Notes: generated from the sequence alone by a model not told the origin. 64,000 nucleotides of DNA from Pseudomonas benzenivorans (GCF_024397895.1 NZ_CP073346.1:3410001-3474000); one strand, 5' to 3'. Numbered from the stretch's first letter, positions 18,216 to 27,110 are shown. Numbers and translations: made by a program.

Positions 18216-19436
18216 TTAGCCCTTGACGCAGACCACCTGGCGCAGGGTATGCACCACTTCCACCAGGTCGCGCTGGGCGGCCATCACAAGGTCGATGTCC
18301 TTGTAGGCCATGGGGATCTCGTCGATCACGTCCTTGTCCTTGCGGCACTCGACATGGGCGGTGGCGCGCACCTGATCGGCCACGCCGAAGCGTTTCTTCG
18401 CCTCGGTGCGGCTCATGCTGCGCCCGGCGCCATGGCTGCAGGAGCAGAATGCCTCCTGGTTGCCGAGGCCGCGGACGATGAAGCTCTTGGCACCCATCGA
18501 GCCGGGAATGATGCCCAGCTCACCCTGCTGCGCCGACAGCGCGCCCTTGCGGGTGACCAGCACCTCCTGACCGAAGTGGCGCTCCTTCTGTACATAGTTG
18601 TGGTGGCAGTTGACCGCCTCCAGGCTGGCCTCGAACGGTCGACCCAGCAGCCGGCGCGCGGCGCCTATGACCGCCTGCATCATCAGCGCGCGGTTCTGCC
18701 TGGCGTAGTCCTGGGCCCAGCCCACGGCCTCGACATAGTCGGCGAAATGCCGGCTGCCTTCCTCGAAGTAGGCCAGGTCCCGGTGCGGCAGGTTGGCCAG
18801 GTGCTGGCGCATGTCCGCCTGGGCCAGCTGAATGAACTGGGTGCCGATGGCATTGCCGACCCCGCGCGAGCCGCTGTGCAGCATGAACCAGACCCGGTCG
18901 GCCTCGTCCAGGCAGACCTCGATGAAGTGGTTGCCGCCGCCCAGGGTGCCGAGGTGCTGGCGGTTGTTGGTCTTCTCCAGGCGCGGGTACTTGTCGGTGA
19001 TCGCCTTGAAACGTCCGGCCAGGGCACGCCAGGCCTGGTCGGCGCTGGCCGGCACCTCGCTCCAGGCGCCCTGGTCGTGGCGACCGAAGGTCTTGCCGTG
19101 GGGCACGGCCTGCTCGATGGCGCGGCGCAGGCCGTGCAGGTTGTCCGGCAGGTCGTCGGCCTGCAGTGAGGTGCGGGTGGCGATCATGCCGCAGCCGATG
19201 TCCACGCCGACCGCGGCCGGGATGATCGCGCCGACGGTGGGAATCACGCTGCCGATGGTCGAACCCTTGCCCAGGTGCACGTCGGGCATCACCGCCAGGT
19301 GCTTGAAGATGAACGGCATTTGCGCAGTCTTGAGCAACTGCTGGCGCGCCTCCTGCTCGACCGGCACGCCCTGGGCCCAGAGCTTGATCGGCTTGCCGCT
19401 GGCGGCTTGAAGGATCTCTGGGGCGCTGTTTTTCAT
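18216..19436 (-). CDS. rtcB: RNA-splicing ligase RtcB
   Basis: RtcB joins RNA 2',3'-cyclic phosphate (or 3'-phosphate) ends to 5'-OH ends using GTP and Mn2+, acting in RNA repair. The 406-residue protein has the metal-binding cysteine motif VGVDIGCGMIATRT near residue 100, the GGGNHFIEV motif near 175, the HSGSRGVGN motif near 195, and SHGAGRSMSR near 345. Its length is that of bacterial RtcB (E. coli about 408). No rtcA or rtcR regulator gene lies next to it, unlike the enterobacterial operon, so its control here is unknown. It converges on ettA across a shared terminator. Confidence 0.95.
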   Translation of the reverse strand: MKNSAPEILQAASGKPIKLWAQGVPVEQEARQQLLKTAQMPFIFKHLAVMPDVHLGKGSTIGSVIPTVGAIIPAAVGVDIGCGMIATRTSLQADDLPDNLHGLRRAIEQAVPHGKTFGRHDQGAWSEVPASADQAWRALAGRFKAITDKYPRLEKTNNRQHLGTLGGGNHFIEVCLDEADRVWFMLHSGSRGVGNAIGTQFIQLAQADMRQHLANLPHRDLAYFEEGSRHFADYVEAVGWAQDYARQNRALMMQAVIGAARRLLGRPFEASLEAVNCHHNYVQKERHFGQEVLVTRKGALSAQQGELGIIPGSMGAKSFIVRGLGNQEAFCSCSHGAGRSMSRTEAKKRFGVADQVRATAHVECRKDKDVIDEIPMAYKDIDLVMAAQRDLVEVVHTLRQVVCVKG

Positions 19437-19676
19437 CGGCTGCGACGGGCCTCGCTCTCGTATTGGTCGATATGGGGGCTAACGCTCGGCGGCCCTCGTT
19501 CCGCGATCCGCTCTCAAGGAAAGCCTACACCCAGGCGATGGTGGAATCTCCTGGCGCGGGCCGGACGGCCGGCGCGCCCTGGCCGCCCGGGGTTTGCGGA
19601 CTAGTTTCGCCGCAGGTCGTGCAACCTTGCCGCCAGCGTCCACACTTATAGGAAGTGCAAGACGAGGAGTACTTCC

Positions 19677-19997
19677 ATGCCCGCCTTCGATCCCCGTGCG
19701 GCGCTCGATGCGTTGTTAGCCGAGTACAGTGCGCGGGCCAACGCCATCCGCCGGGACCTGGGACGCAGCCATTCCCCGGATTTCGCCGAGCAGGCGCTGC
19801 AGCGGCAGAACGATGAGGTGCTCGAGGCGCTGCTGGCCGAGGCCGAGTTGGCGCTGCGTCAGGTCGGTCTGGCCAAGTTGCGCCTGGCCGAGGGCCGCTA
19901 TGGCGAGTGCGTGGAATGTGGTGAGCCTATCGAACCGGCGCGCCTGCAGGCGTTGCCCGCCGCGGAGCACTGCCTGCAATGCGCCGAGCGCAAGTGA
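19677..19997 (+). CDS. DksA/TraR-family C4 zinc finger protein
   Basis: A 106-residue protein with a helical N-terminal region and a C-terminal C4 zinc finger (CVECGEPIEPARL...CLQCAERK, the second pair spaced as in TraR/DksA). Small members of this family bind the secondary channel of RNA polymerase or are of unknown role. The DksA coiled-coil tip acidic pair cannot be confidently placed, so a (p)ppGpp cofactor function is not claimed. A good ribosome-binding site (AGACGAGGAG) precedes the ATG. It is followed, after about 120 bases, by the Lon-like protease gene on the same strand. Confidence 0.85.
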   Translation: MPAFDPRAALDALLAEYSARANAIRRDLGRSHSPDFAEQALQRQNDEVLEALLAEAELALRQVGLAKLRLAEGRYGECVECGEPIEPARLQALPAAEHCLQCAERK

Positions 19998-20120
19998 ACG
20001 GCGGCCCTGGCTGGGGGATAACCGGAAGGATCCCTGGGTCAGCGCTGCTTATGGCTTGTCGCCGCGGCCCGATACCGCCATGATTTCCCCAGCGAGTGCC
20101 CCTCTGTTCAAGGATTTCCG

Positions 20121-22580
20121 ATGCCTGATTCCGTTGCTGCCCATCTGCGGCTAGCGCCCGATGCTCTAACCCGTCCCTTCTCCGCCACCCAGTTCAACTT
20201 CGCCACCACTGATGATCTCGAGCCCTTTCGCGGCGTGCTGGGCCAGGAGCGGGCGGTCGAGGCGCTGCAGTTCGGCGTGGCGATGCCGCGCCCGGGCTAC
20301 AACGTGTTCGTCATGGGCGAGCCCGGCACCGGTCGGTTTTCCTTCGCCAAGCGCTACCTCAAGGCCGAGGCCAAGCGCCTGGCCACGCCGAGCGACTGGG
20401 TCTACGTCAACCACTTCGACGAGCCGCGCGAGCCGCGGGCGCTGGAGTTGCCTGCCGGCAGCGCAGGCGAGTTCATCGCCGACATCAACCTGCTGATCGA
20501 CAACCTGCTGGCGACCTTTCCGGCGGTGTTCGAGCACCCGTCCTACCAGCAGAAGAAGAGCGTCATCGATCGGGCCTTCAACAAGCGCTACGACCAGGCC
20601 CTGGATGTGATCGAGCGACTGGCCCTGGAGCGCGGTGTGGCCCTGTACCGCGACAGCAGCAATATCGCCTTCACCCCGATGCTCGAGGGCAAGGCCCTGG
20701 ACGAGGCGGAGTTCGCCCAGCTGCCGGAGGCCGAGCGCGAGCGTTTTCACGCCGACATCGCCGCCCTCGAGGAGCGCCTCAACGAAGAGCTGGCCAGCCT
20801 GCCGCAGTGGAAGCGCGAGTCGAACAACCAGCTGCGCCAGCTCAACGAGGAAACCATCACCGTTGCCCTGCAGCCCCTGCTGTCGCCGCTGTCGGAAAAA
20901 TACGCGGAGAATGCCGGCGTCTGCGCCTACCTGCAGGCGCTGCAGGTCAACCTGCTGAAGACCGTGGTCGATCAGTTGGTCGAGGTGGACAAGGCCGACG
21001 TACAGACCCGCAAGCTGCTCGAGGAGCAGTACTGCCCGAGTCTGGTGGTGGGCCATCACGTTGACGGCGGTGCGCCGGTGGTCTTCGAGTCGCACCCGAC
21101 CTACGACAACCTGTTCGGCCGCATCGAGTACAACAACGATCAGGGCGCGATTTACACCAGCTACCGCCAGCTGCGGCCCGGCGCCTTGCACCGGGCCAAT
21201 GGCGGCTTCCTGATCCTCGAAGCGGAGAAGATGCTCGGTGAGCCGTTCGTCTGGGACGCGCTCAAGCGTGCACTGCATTCGCGCCAGCTGAAGATGGAGT
21301 CGCCCCTGGGCGATCTCGGCCGTATCGCCACCGTGACCCTCAACCCGCAGGTGATTCCGCTGCAGATCAAGGTGGTGATCATCGGCGCCCGCCAGCTGTA
21401 TTACGCGCTGCAGGATCACGATCCGGACTTCCAGGAGATGTTTCGCGTTCTGGTCGATTTCGACGAGGACATCCCCCTGGGCGACGAGAGCCTGGAGCAG
21501 TTCGCCCAGCTGATGAAGACCCGTACCTCGGAGGAGGGCATGGCGCCGCTGACGGCCGCCGCGGTGGCGCGCCTGGCGACCTACAGCGCGCGCCTGGCTG
21601 AGCACCAGGGGCGACTGTCGGCGCGTATCGGCGACCTGTTCCAGCTGGTCAGCGAGGCCGACTTCATCCGTCAGCTGGCCAACGAGCCGGTGACCGAGGT
21701 AGGCCACATCGAGCGCGCGCTGAAGGCCAAGGCCACCCGCACCGGCCGGGTCTCGGCGCGGATCATCGACGACATGCTGGCCGGCATCATCCTGATCGAC
21801 ACCACTGGCGCGGCGGTCGGCAAGTGCAACGGCCTGACCGTGCTGGAGGTCGGCGACTCGGCCTTCGGGGTGCCGGCGCGCATCTCCGCCACCGTCTACC
21901 CGGGCGGCTCGGGCATCGTCGACATCGAACGCGAGGTCAACCTGGGCCAGCCGATCCACTCCAAGGGGGTGATGATCCTCACCGGTTACATGGGCAGTCG
22001 CTACGCCCAGGAGTTTCCCCTGGAAATCTCCGCGAGCATCGCCCTGGAGCAGTCCTACGGCTATGTCGATGGCGACAGCGCTTCCCTCGGCGAGGTCTGC
22101 ACGCTGATCTCGGCCCTGTCACGCACGCCGCTCAAGCAGTGCTTCGCCATCACCGGCTCGATCAACCAGTTCGGCGAGGTGCAGGCGGTTGGCGGGGTCA
22201 ACGAGAAGATCGAGGGCTTCTTCCGCCTGTGCGAGGCCCGCGGCCTGACCGGTGAACAGGGGGTGATCATTCCCCATTCCAACGTCACCACCCTGATGCT
22301 CGACGAGCGGGTGCTGCAGGCGGTAAGCGCCGGGCGCTTCCACATCTACGCGGTGCGCCAGGTCGACGAGGCGCTAAGCCTGCTGGTCGGCGAGGATGCC
22401 GGTACGCCGAATGCCGAGGGCCAGTTCCCGGCCGGCAGCGTCAATGCCCGGGTGGTCGAGCGTCTGCGTGAGATCGCCGAGATCGACCTGAGCGAAGAGC
22501 CCAAGGCCGAGGAGACGAAGGAGTTGGAAGCCGCACCGGTGAAGGAGAAGAAGCCGCGGGAGAAGAAGCCCGCTGCCTGA
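20121..22580 (+). CDS. Lon-related ATP-dependent protease (AAA, YcbZ/LonB-like)
   Basis: An 819-residue AAA-protease fusion of the soluble Lon-like type (PAO1 PA4576 position). The N-terminal P-loop region reads GEPGTGRFS at residues 66-74, so the Walker lysine is replaced by Arg. A long helical insertion follows, then a Walker-B-like region (ANGGFLILEAEKML) near 360. The C-terminal Lon protease domain has the catalytic Ser653 in DGDSAS and the Lys696 in GGVNEKIEGF, as expected for the Ser-Lys dyad. The last 40 residues are highly charged (KEKKPREKKPAA). No transmembrane helix is seen, so it is not the archaeal membrane LonB. Substrates are unknown. It is a stand-alone gene. Confidence 0.9.
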   Translation: MPDSVAAHLRLAPDALTRPFSATQFNFATTDDLEPFRGVLGQERAVEALQFGVAMPRPGYNVFVMGEPGTGRFSFAKRYLKAEAKRLATPSDWVYVNHFDEPREPRALELPAGSAGEFIADINLLIDNLLATFPAVFEHPSYQQKKSVIDRAFNKRYDQALDVIERLALERGVALYRDSSNIAFTPMLEGKALDEAEFAQLPEAERERFHADIAALEERLNEELASLPQWKRESNNQLRQLNEETITVALQPLLSPLSEKYAENAGVCAYLQALQVNLLKTVVDQLVEVDKADVQTRKLLEEQYCPSLVVGHHVDGGAPVVFESHPTYDNLFGRIEYNNDQGAIYTSYRQLRPGALHRANGGFLILEAEKMLGEPFVWDALKRALHSRQLKMESPLGDLGRIATVTLNPQVIPLQIKVVIIGARQLYYALQDHDPDFQEMFRVLVDFDEDIPLGDESLEQFAQLMKTRTSEEGMAPLTAAAVARLATYSARLAEHQGRLSARIGDLFQLVSEADFIRQLANEPVTEVGHIERALKAKATRTGRVSARIIDDMLAGIILIDTTGAAVGKCNGLTVLEVGDSAFGVPARISATVYPGGSGIVDIEREVNLGQPIHSKGVMILTGYMGSRYAQEFPLEISASIALEQSYGYVDGDSASLGEVCTLISALSRTPLKQCFAITGSINQFGEVQAVGGVNEKIEGFFRLCEARGLTGEQGVIIPHSNVTTLMLDERVLQAVSAGRFHIYAVRQVDEALSLLVGEDAGTPNAEGQFPAGSVNARVVERLREIAEIDLSEEPKAEETKELEAAPVKEKKPREKKPAA

Positions 22581-22686
22581 TCCGCTATCGGTTGGCGCGG
22601 CGTTCGCTGACTGGTCATTCACTGATCGAGTCGTCCGCCGCGCCTGGCCACCTGGCCTTGCCGCGCTTGCCCACCCTTAGTTCACA

Positions 22687-22715
22687 GGGTTATCCACAAT
22701 GGCCGTGGATAACCC
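22687..22715. repeat. Perfect 11-bp inverted repeat carrying two opposed DnaA-box-like sites
   Basis: GGGTTATCCAC and GTGGATAACCC are perfect inverted copies separated by seven bases. The left arm contains a consensus DnaA box TTATCCACA (22690-22698) and the right arm an inverted box with one mismatch (22704-22712). It could equally be a weak hairpin after the protease gene, but there is no T run. Confidence 0.6.
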
Positions 22716-22779
22716 TCGGCTTTCCATTCGCGCCATTGCGGGTGTAGGCTGGAGGCCTGATCTAGCGAGGGTCGCCGCC

Positions 22780-23121
22780 ATGCCGCGTAACCTCTGCCTC
22801 ACTCGTCAATGCCTGGGCCTGGTCACCCGTATCGAATGCGTGGTACTGCCTCTGGCCGGTGAGAATGGACTCTGGACGCTGATCTGTGCCGCCGGAATTT
22901 CCGGCGAACAACCCTCCGCCATCAAGGCGCAAGGCCCGTTCTATGGGCCTGTTGTGGCCGAAGGGGTGCTCAGCGGTATCGCCGAAAGCCTAGCCGTGCA
23001 AGGCTACGACGAATGCACCGAAATGATGATCTGGCGCTTGCATATTCAAGCCGAGTTGCGCCGCTTGAACGGCGAGCGCTGCCGTCATCAGGGCAATTAC
23101 CAGTTTCGTCCGGAAACCTGA
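22780..23121 (+). CDS. Conserved Pseudomonas hypothetical protein (PA4575-like)
   Basis: I do not recognise a characterised family. The protein is 113 residues from the ATG at 22780 (MPRNLCLTRQ); an earlier in-frame ATG at 22699 would add a low-complexity extension that overlaps the inverted repeat, so the later start is preferred. It contains several cysteines (C5, C10, C20 and others), no signal peptide and no membrane helix. Its place between the Lon-like protease and the YqhA gene matches PAO1 PA4575. Function is unknown. Confidence 0.65.
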   Translation: MPRNLCLTRQCLGLVTRIECVVLPLAGENGLWTLICAAGISGEQPSAIKAQGPFYGPVVAEGVLSGIAESLAVQGYDECTEMMIWRLHIQAELRRLNGERCRHQGNYQFRPET

Positions 23122-23208
23122 TCGGGTCGCTGGTTGCCTTTTGATCGGCCGCTGGCAGCGCCGGTGCTTGTTGGTGCCCAGCGATTGATCCTGAGACTGC
23201 GCACAGCT

Positions 23209-23217
23209 TTATCCACA
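23209..23217 (+). promoter_or_regulatory. Consensus DnaA box
   Basis: TTATCCACA, identical to the strict DnaA box, lies about 510 bases downstream of the inverted pair at 22690-22712 and about 100 bases upstream of the YqhA-family gene. Confidence 0.45.
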
Positions 23218-23313
23218 GATTGCGGGGATAACCCGACTCCCGCTTGCTGGCCTTGTCTGGCTGGGTGCGCTGGGTATACTCGGCCGCTGTTTATGCCCTA
23301 TCTGTGAGTACCC

Positions 23314-23808
23314 ATGGAACGCTTTATCGAAAACGCGATGTACGCCTCGCGCTGGCTGCTGGCCCCCATCTACTTCGGCCTGTCCCTGGCCCTGCTGGCG
23401 CTGGCGTTGAAGTTCTTTCAGGAAGTCTTCCACATCCTGCCCAATGTCTTTGCCATGGCAGAGGCCGATTTGATTCTGGTGCTGCTGTCGCTGATCGACA
23501 TGGCCCTGGTCGGCGGTTTGCTGGTGATGGTGATGATTTCCGGTTACGAGAACTTCGTCTCCCAGCTGGACATCGACGAAGGCAAGGAGAAGCTCAGCTG
23601 GCTGGGCAAGATGGACTCCGGCTCGCTGAAGATGAAGGTGGCGGCCTCCATCGTGGCGATCTCCTCGATCCACCTGCTCAAGGTGTTCATGAATGCGCAG
23701 AACATCGATGACAGCAAGCTGATGTGGTACGTGATCATCCATATGGCCTTTGTGCTTTCGGCCTTCTCCATGGGCTACCTGGACAAGCTGACCAAGCACG
23801 ACCACTGA
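23314..23808 (+). CDS. UPF0114 (YqhA-family) integral membrane protein
   Basis: A 164-residue protein of the UPF0114/TIGR00645 family. Hydrophobic segments are visible at about 10-35, 50-75, 105-125 and 135-155, consistent with a four-helix inner-membrane protein. The N-terminal [20 protein letters not shown] and the [20 protein letters not shown] stretch are typical of the family. No catalytic motif is known and the cellular role is not established. It is monocistronic and corresponds by order to PAO1 PA4574. Confidence 0.9.
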   Translation: MERFIENAMYASRWLLAPIYFGLSLALLALALKFFQEVFHILPNVFAMAEADLILVLLSLIDMALVGGLLVMVMISGYENFVSQLDIDEGKEKLSWLGKMDSGSLKMKVAASIVAISSIHLLKVFMNAQNIDDSKLMWYVIIHMAFVLSAFSMGYLDKLTKHDH

Positions 23809-23946
23809 TCACCTCTGCACCTCACTCGCCGCCCGGCCGTTGTGAAACGGACGGGCGGTTTGCTTTGTACCTTGCGCTTGGTTTGTCCTGTACAAGAATT
23901 GTATATGATAAGGTTCTTGTACAAGTTGATTGCGCGAGGTGACCCC

Positions 23947-24252
23947 ATGAACCTGCACGACCTGTCCTCCCACGCCCATGCCGGGCGCATCGACGAACTC
24001 AATCTGATCTCCATCGAGGGCGGCATCTACGTGCTCGAGGCGCGCATGGATGGTCGTTCGCACTCGCTCAGCGATGGGCGCGGCGAGGTGCTGCACCTGC
24101 GCTCGGTCGAACACGCCCGGGAGATGCTGCATGAGCTGCCCAAGGTGCCCTTCAATCTGGTGCATGCGGTGGTGCACGACGAGATGTGCGGCATGGCGGA
24201 TGGCAGTCCCGACACCGTGCGCGTGCCGATCTCGATAACTTCTGCCTGGTGA
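23947..24252 (+). CDS. DUF6482-like small protein
   Basis: A 101-residue protein starting MNLHDLSSHAHAGRIDELNLISIEGG, preceded by GAGGTGA at good spacing. The frame is open upstream to 23842, but that part contains no conserved sequence and the ribosome-binding site supports 23947. The protein is soluble, with HSLSDGRGEVLHLRSVEHAREML in the middle. I believe it belongs to the Pseudomonas DUF6482 family; this is recognition only. Its function is unknown. It sits upstream of the photolyase gene with about 120 bases between, so it may be independently transcribed. Confidence 0.7.
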   Translation: MNLHDLSSHAHAGRIDELNLISIEGGIYVLEARMDGRSHSLSDGRGEVLHLRSVEHAREMLHELPKVPFNLVHAVVHDEMCGMADGSPDTVRVPISITSAW

Positions 24253-24370
24253 GCGGGCGCTCTAGCGAGACGCGGTCCTCCCTGCTGCGGGAGCAGCTTG
24301 TGCTCAGCGCCGGCGCTGTCGTGCAACCGCGAGTCGAGGCGATCGATGGCAAAATGGCGGCGGAGTCGGC

Positions 24371-25906
24371 GTGAGCGTGCGCCGACTCGCCTTGGTGCTG
24401 GGCGATCAGCTGTCGTTCGAATTGCCCAGCCTGTTGGCCCTGGATGTCCGGCGCGACGCCGTTCTGCTGGCCGAGGTCGCCAGCGAAACTGACTATGTAC
24501 TCCATCATCCGCAGAAGATCGCGCTGATTTTCAGCGCCATGCGTCACTTCGCCCAGGCGCTGCGGGAACGCGGCTTCACCGTGCACTATGTGGCGCTGGA
24601 TGATCCCGGTAACACTGGCTCCCTTCCCGCTGAGCTCGTGCGCTGGGTGTCCAGGCTGGGCATCGATGAGGTGCACCTGACCGAGTGTGGCGAGTGGCGG
24701 CTTGAGAAGGCGCTCAAGGATTCGGGGCAAGCGATCGAGTGGCACGCCGACCCGCGCTTCTTCTGCAGTCGCCAGGCTTTTGCCGCTTGGGCCAAGGGGC
24801 GCAGGCAGCTGCGCATGGAGTACTTCTACCGGGAGATGCGCAAGGCCCATGGCGTGCTGGTGAATGCAGACCACACGCCGGTGGGCGGGGCCTGGAACTT
24901 CGACTCACAGAACCGCAAATCCTTGCCCAAGGGCCAGAAAGCGCCGGCGCTGGCGCACTTTGCCCGCGACACCATCACCGAGCAGGTGCTGACCCTGGTT
25001 GGGCAGCGTTTCGCCGCTCATTACGGAGGCCTGGAGGCATTCGACTATCCGGTGACCCATGGGCAGGCCGAGACGCTGTGGCAACACTTCCTCGAGTATG
25101 CCCTGCCAGCATTCGGCGATTATCAGGACGCCATGGCCACCGACGAGCCTTTTCTGTTCCATGCCCGGATCAGTGCTGCGCTGAACATCGGTCTGCTCGA
25201 TGTGCGCCGGCTGTGCGCCGATGTCGAGGCGGCTTACTGGGCCAAGAGCGTGCCGCTCAATGCCGCCGAGGGCTTCATCCGCCAGCTGCTCGGCTGGCGT
25301 GAGTACGTGCGCGGCATCTACTGGATGCACATGCCGGACTACGCCAAGCGCAACACCTTGGGCAACGAGCGGGCGCTGCCCTCGTTCTACTGGACCGGCG
25401 AGACAGGGATGCGCTGCATGAGCCAGGCGATCGGCCAGACCCTCAAACACGCCTACGCACACCATATTCAGCGACTGATGGTGACCGGCAACTTCGCCCT
25501 GCTGGCCGGGATCGAACCCCGGCAGGTGTGCGACTGGTACCTGGCGATGTACATGGATGCCTACGACTGGGTCGAGCTGCCCAACACCCTGGGCATGGTC
25601 ATGCATGCCGACGGCGGCTACCTGGGTTCCAAGCCCTACTGTGCCAGCGGCCAGTACATCAAGCGCATGTCCGACTACTGCGGCGACTGCGCCTACCGGG
25701 TGAGCGAGAGCACCGGCGAGCGGGCCTGTCCGTTCAATGCGCTGTACTGGCACTTTCTCATGCGCCACCGTGAGCGGCTCGCCGGGAATCAGCGGCTGGG
25801 CATGGTCTACCGCAACCTCGATCGGATGACTACGGCCAAGCGTGAGGCGCTTTGGCAGCGTGGCGAGCAGTTGCTGGCGCGCCTGGATGCCGGCGAGACG
25901 CTATGA
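24371..25906 (+). CDS. Iron-sulfur bacterial cryptochrome/(6-4) photolyase (DPRP, PhrB-type)
   Basis: A 511-residue member of the deoxyribodipyrimidine photolyase-related family (FeS-BCP). Enzymes of this class, such as Agrobacterium PhrB, repair (6-4) photoproducts with FAD, a lumazine antenna and a [4Fe-4S] cluster. The N terminus LALVLGDQLSFELPSL is the family opening. Four cysteines at 349, 437, 440 and 453 have the spacing expected of the cluster ligands. Tryptophans and the substrate region around YWMHMPDYAKRNTLGN are present. The stop overlaps the start of a DUF2256 gene (ATGA), so the two are translated together. Repair activity, versus a light-sensing role, is inferred from the family. 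Confidence 0.9.
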   Translation: MSVRRLALVLGDQLSFELPSLLALDVRRDAVLLAEVASETDYVLHHPQKIALIFSAMRHFAQALRERGFTVHYVALDDPGNTGSLPAELVRWVSRLGIDEVHLTECGEWRLEKALKDSGQAIEWHADPRFFCSRQAFAAWAKGRRQLRMEYFYREMRKAHGVLVNADHTPVGGAWNFDSQNRKSLPKGQKAPALAHFARDTITEQVLTLVGQRFAAHYGGLEAFDYPVTHGQAETLWQHFLEYALPAFGDYQDAMATDEPFLFHARISAALNIGLLDVRRLCADVEAAYWAKSVPLNAAEGFIRQLLGWREYVRGIYWMHMPDYAKRNTLGNERALPSFYWTGETGMRCMSQAIGQTLKHAYAHHIQRLMVTGNFALLAGIEPRQVCDWYLAMYMDAYDWVELPNTLGMVMHADGGYLGSKPYCASGQYIKRMSDYCGDCAYRVSESTGERACPFNALYWHFLMRHRERLAGNQRLGMVYRNLDRMTTAKREALWQRGEQLLARLDAGETL

Positions 25907-26043
25907 GCAAGGCCGATCTGCCACTAAAGCCATGCGCGGTCTGCAAGCGGCCCTTTGTCTGGTGCAGGAAGTGGGTGCGATGCCGGGCCGAGGTGCGTTA
26001 CTGCTCCGAGCGCTGTCGCCGCCGGCGCCAGGGGCGCGGGTAG
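25903..26043 (+). CDS. DUF2256 zinc-ribbon-like small protein
   Basis: A 46-residue protein with two cysteine pairs (CAVCKRP, RYCSERC) and an arginine-rich tail, the DUF2256 pattern. Its ATG overlaps the photolyase stop codon, giving translational coupling. DUF2256 genes are often found beside or fused to cryptochrome/photolyase-related genes, which fits here. A nucleic-acid-binding or assembly role is possible but not shown. Confidence 0.85.
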   Translation: MSKADLPLKPCAVCKRPFVWCRKWVRCRAEVRYCSERCRRRRQGRG

Positions 26044-26102
26044 GGGCGGCGGGGGTTCTGTGCTAGTCTGGCCGGCCTTTTTAGCCCCAGCGGAGCAGTG
26101 TC

Positions 26103-26720
26103 ATGTCCGAACTCAATCTCTCAACTGACGAAACCCGCGTCAGCTACGGCATCGGTCGTCAGCTCGGCGGCCAGCTGCGTGACAACCCGCCGCCGGGTGT
26201 GAGCCTCGAGGCCATTCTGGCCGGACTGACCGATGCGTTCGGCGGTCAGCCGAGCCGCGTCAGCGAGGCCGATATGGCGGCCAGCTTCAAGGTCATCCGC
26301 GAGGTCATGCAGGCCGAAGCTCAGGCCAAGGCCGAAGCAGCCGCTGGTGCCGGCAAGGCCTTCCTCGCCGAGAACGCCAAGCGCGACGGCATCACCGTGC
26401 TGGCCTCCGGTCTGCAGTACGAGGTGCTGAGCACCGGCGAAGGCGCGGTACCGACCCGCGAAGACACCATCCGCGCCCACTACCACGGCACCCTGGTTGA
26501 CGGCACCGTGTTCGACAGCTCTTACGAGCGTGGCCAGCCGGCCGAGTTTCCGGTCGGTGGCGTGATCGCCGGCTGGACCGAAGCCCTGCAGCTGATGAAT
26601 GCCGGCAGCAAGTGGCGCCTGTACGTGCCGAGCGAACTGGCCTACGGCGCCCAGGGCGTCGGCAGCATCCCGCCGCACAGCACCCTGGTGTTCGACGTCG
26701 AGCTGCTGGACGTCCTCTAA
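26103..26720 (+). CDS. fklB: FKBP-type peptidyl-prolyl cis-trans isomerase FklB
   Basis: FklB accelerates proline isomerisation during protein folding. The 205-residue protein has an N-terminal helical dimerisation region (LSTDETRVSYGIGRQLGGQL, residues 1-85) and a C-terminal FKBP domain. The domain shows VLSTGEGAVPTREDTIRAHYHGTL, DSSYERGQPAEFPVGGVI and SELAYGAQGVGSIPPHSTLVFDVEL. No signal peptide is present, so it is the cytosolic FklB type rather than periplasmic FkpA. A ribosome-binding site precedes the ATG. Order matches PAO1 PA4572. Confidence 0.93.
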   Translation: MSELNLSTDETRVSYGIGRQLGGQLRDNPPPGVSLEAILAGLTDAFGGQPSRVSEADMAASFKVIREVMQAEAQAKAEAAAGAGKAFLAENAKRDGITVLASGLQYEVLSTGEGAVPTREDTIRAHYHGTLVDGTVFDSSYERGQPAEFPVGGVIAGWTEALQLMNAGSKWRLYVPSELAYGAQGVGSIPPHSTLVFDVELLDVL

Positions 26721-26732
26721 GCGGCTACGCGC

Positions 26733-26758
26733 GGGCGTCGGACTTCTCTCCGACGCCC
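26733..26758 (+). terminator. Probable terminator hairpin after fklB
   Basis: A perfect ten-base-pair stem (GGGCGTCGGA / TCCGACGCCC) with a six-base loop begins 13 bases after the fklB stop. There is no T run, so it may act as a 3' stabiliser or a Rho-assisted site rather than a classic terminator. Confidence 0.5.
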
Positions 26759-26796
26759 CGCACAGGCATCGCGGGCCATGCCCGCGGAGCCCAGAC

Positions 26797-27024
26797 TCAG
26801 GGGCGCAAGGCCCGCGAGTAGCAGAACAGGAACAGGCTGCGGACCAGCTCCTTGAGCACCAGGGGTTCGTTACAGCTCAGCTCCTGCAGGTCGAGATCCC
26901 CCAGATCGCGCAGCTCCTGCAGGGCGTCTTCGTCCAGCAAGGCGCAGGTCTCACCGGGTTGACGGTTCACTATGCGCAGATACGGCTGGGGTCTATCCAG
27001 CCAGGCATCGATCAGGTAGGTCAT
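26797..27024 (-). CDS. Conserved small hypothetical protein (PA4570-like)
   Basis: A 75-residue protein I do not recognise by function. It begins MTYLIDAWLDRPQPYLRIVN and has an acidic, leucine-rich middle (LLDEDALQELRDLGDLDLQEL). There is no signal peptide or membrane helix. Its location between fklB and ispB, on the same strand as ispB, matches a hypothetical gene of similar size in PAO1. The strand upstream (27025-27110) is AT-rich, consistent with a promoter. Confidence that it is a real gene comes from position and codon usage only. Confidence 0.65.
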   Translation of the reverse strand: MTYLIDAWLDRPQPYLRIVNRQPGETCALLDEDALQELRDLGDLDLQELSCNEPLVLKELVRSLFLFCYSRALRP

Positions 27025-27110
27025 GACTCATCTCCCATTTGAGGTTATAGATGAGAATAATTCCTGCTTGAATAATGGCAAGGGCCAGTCTTGGTTTTCT
27101 ATCGGGCAAT

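Noticed and set aside
20166-21959. 597-codon open frame on the minus strand
   Set aside because: Antisense to the Lon-like protease; no domain, high Val/Asp/Gly/His content typical of shadow frames.
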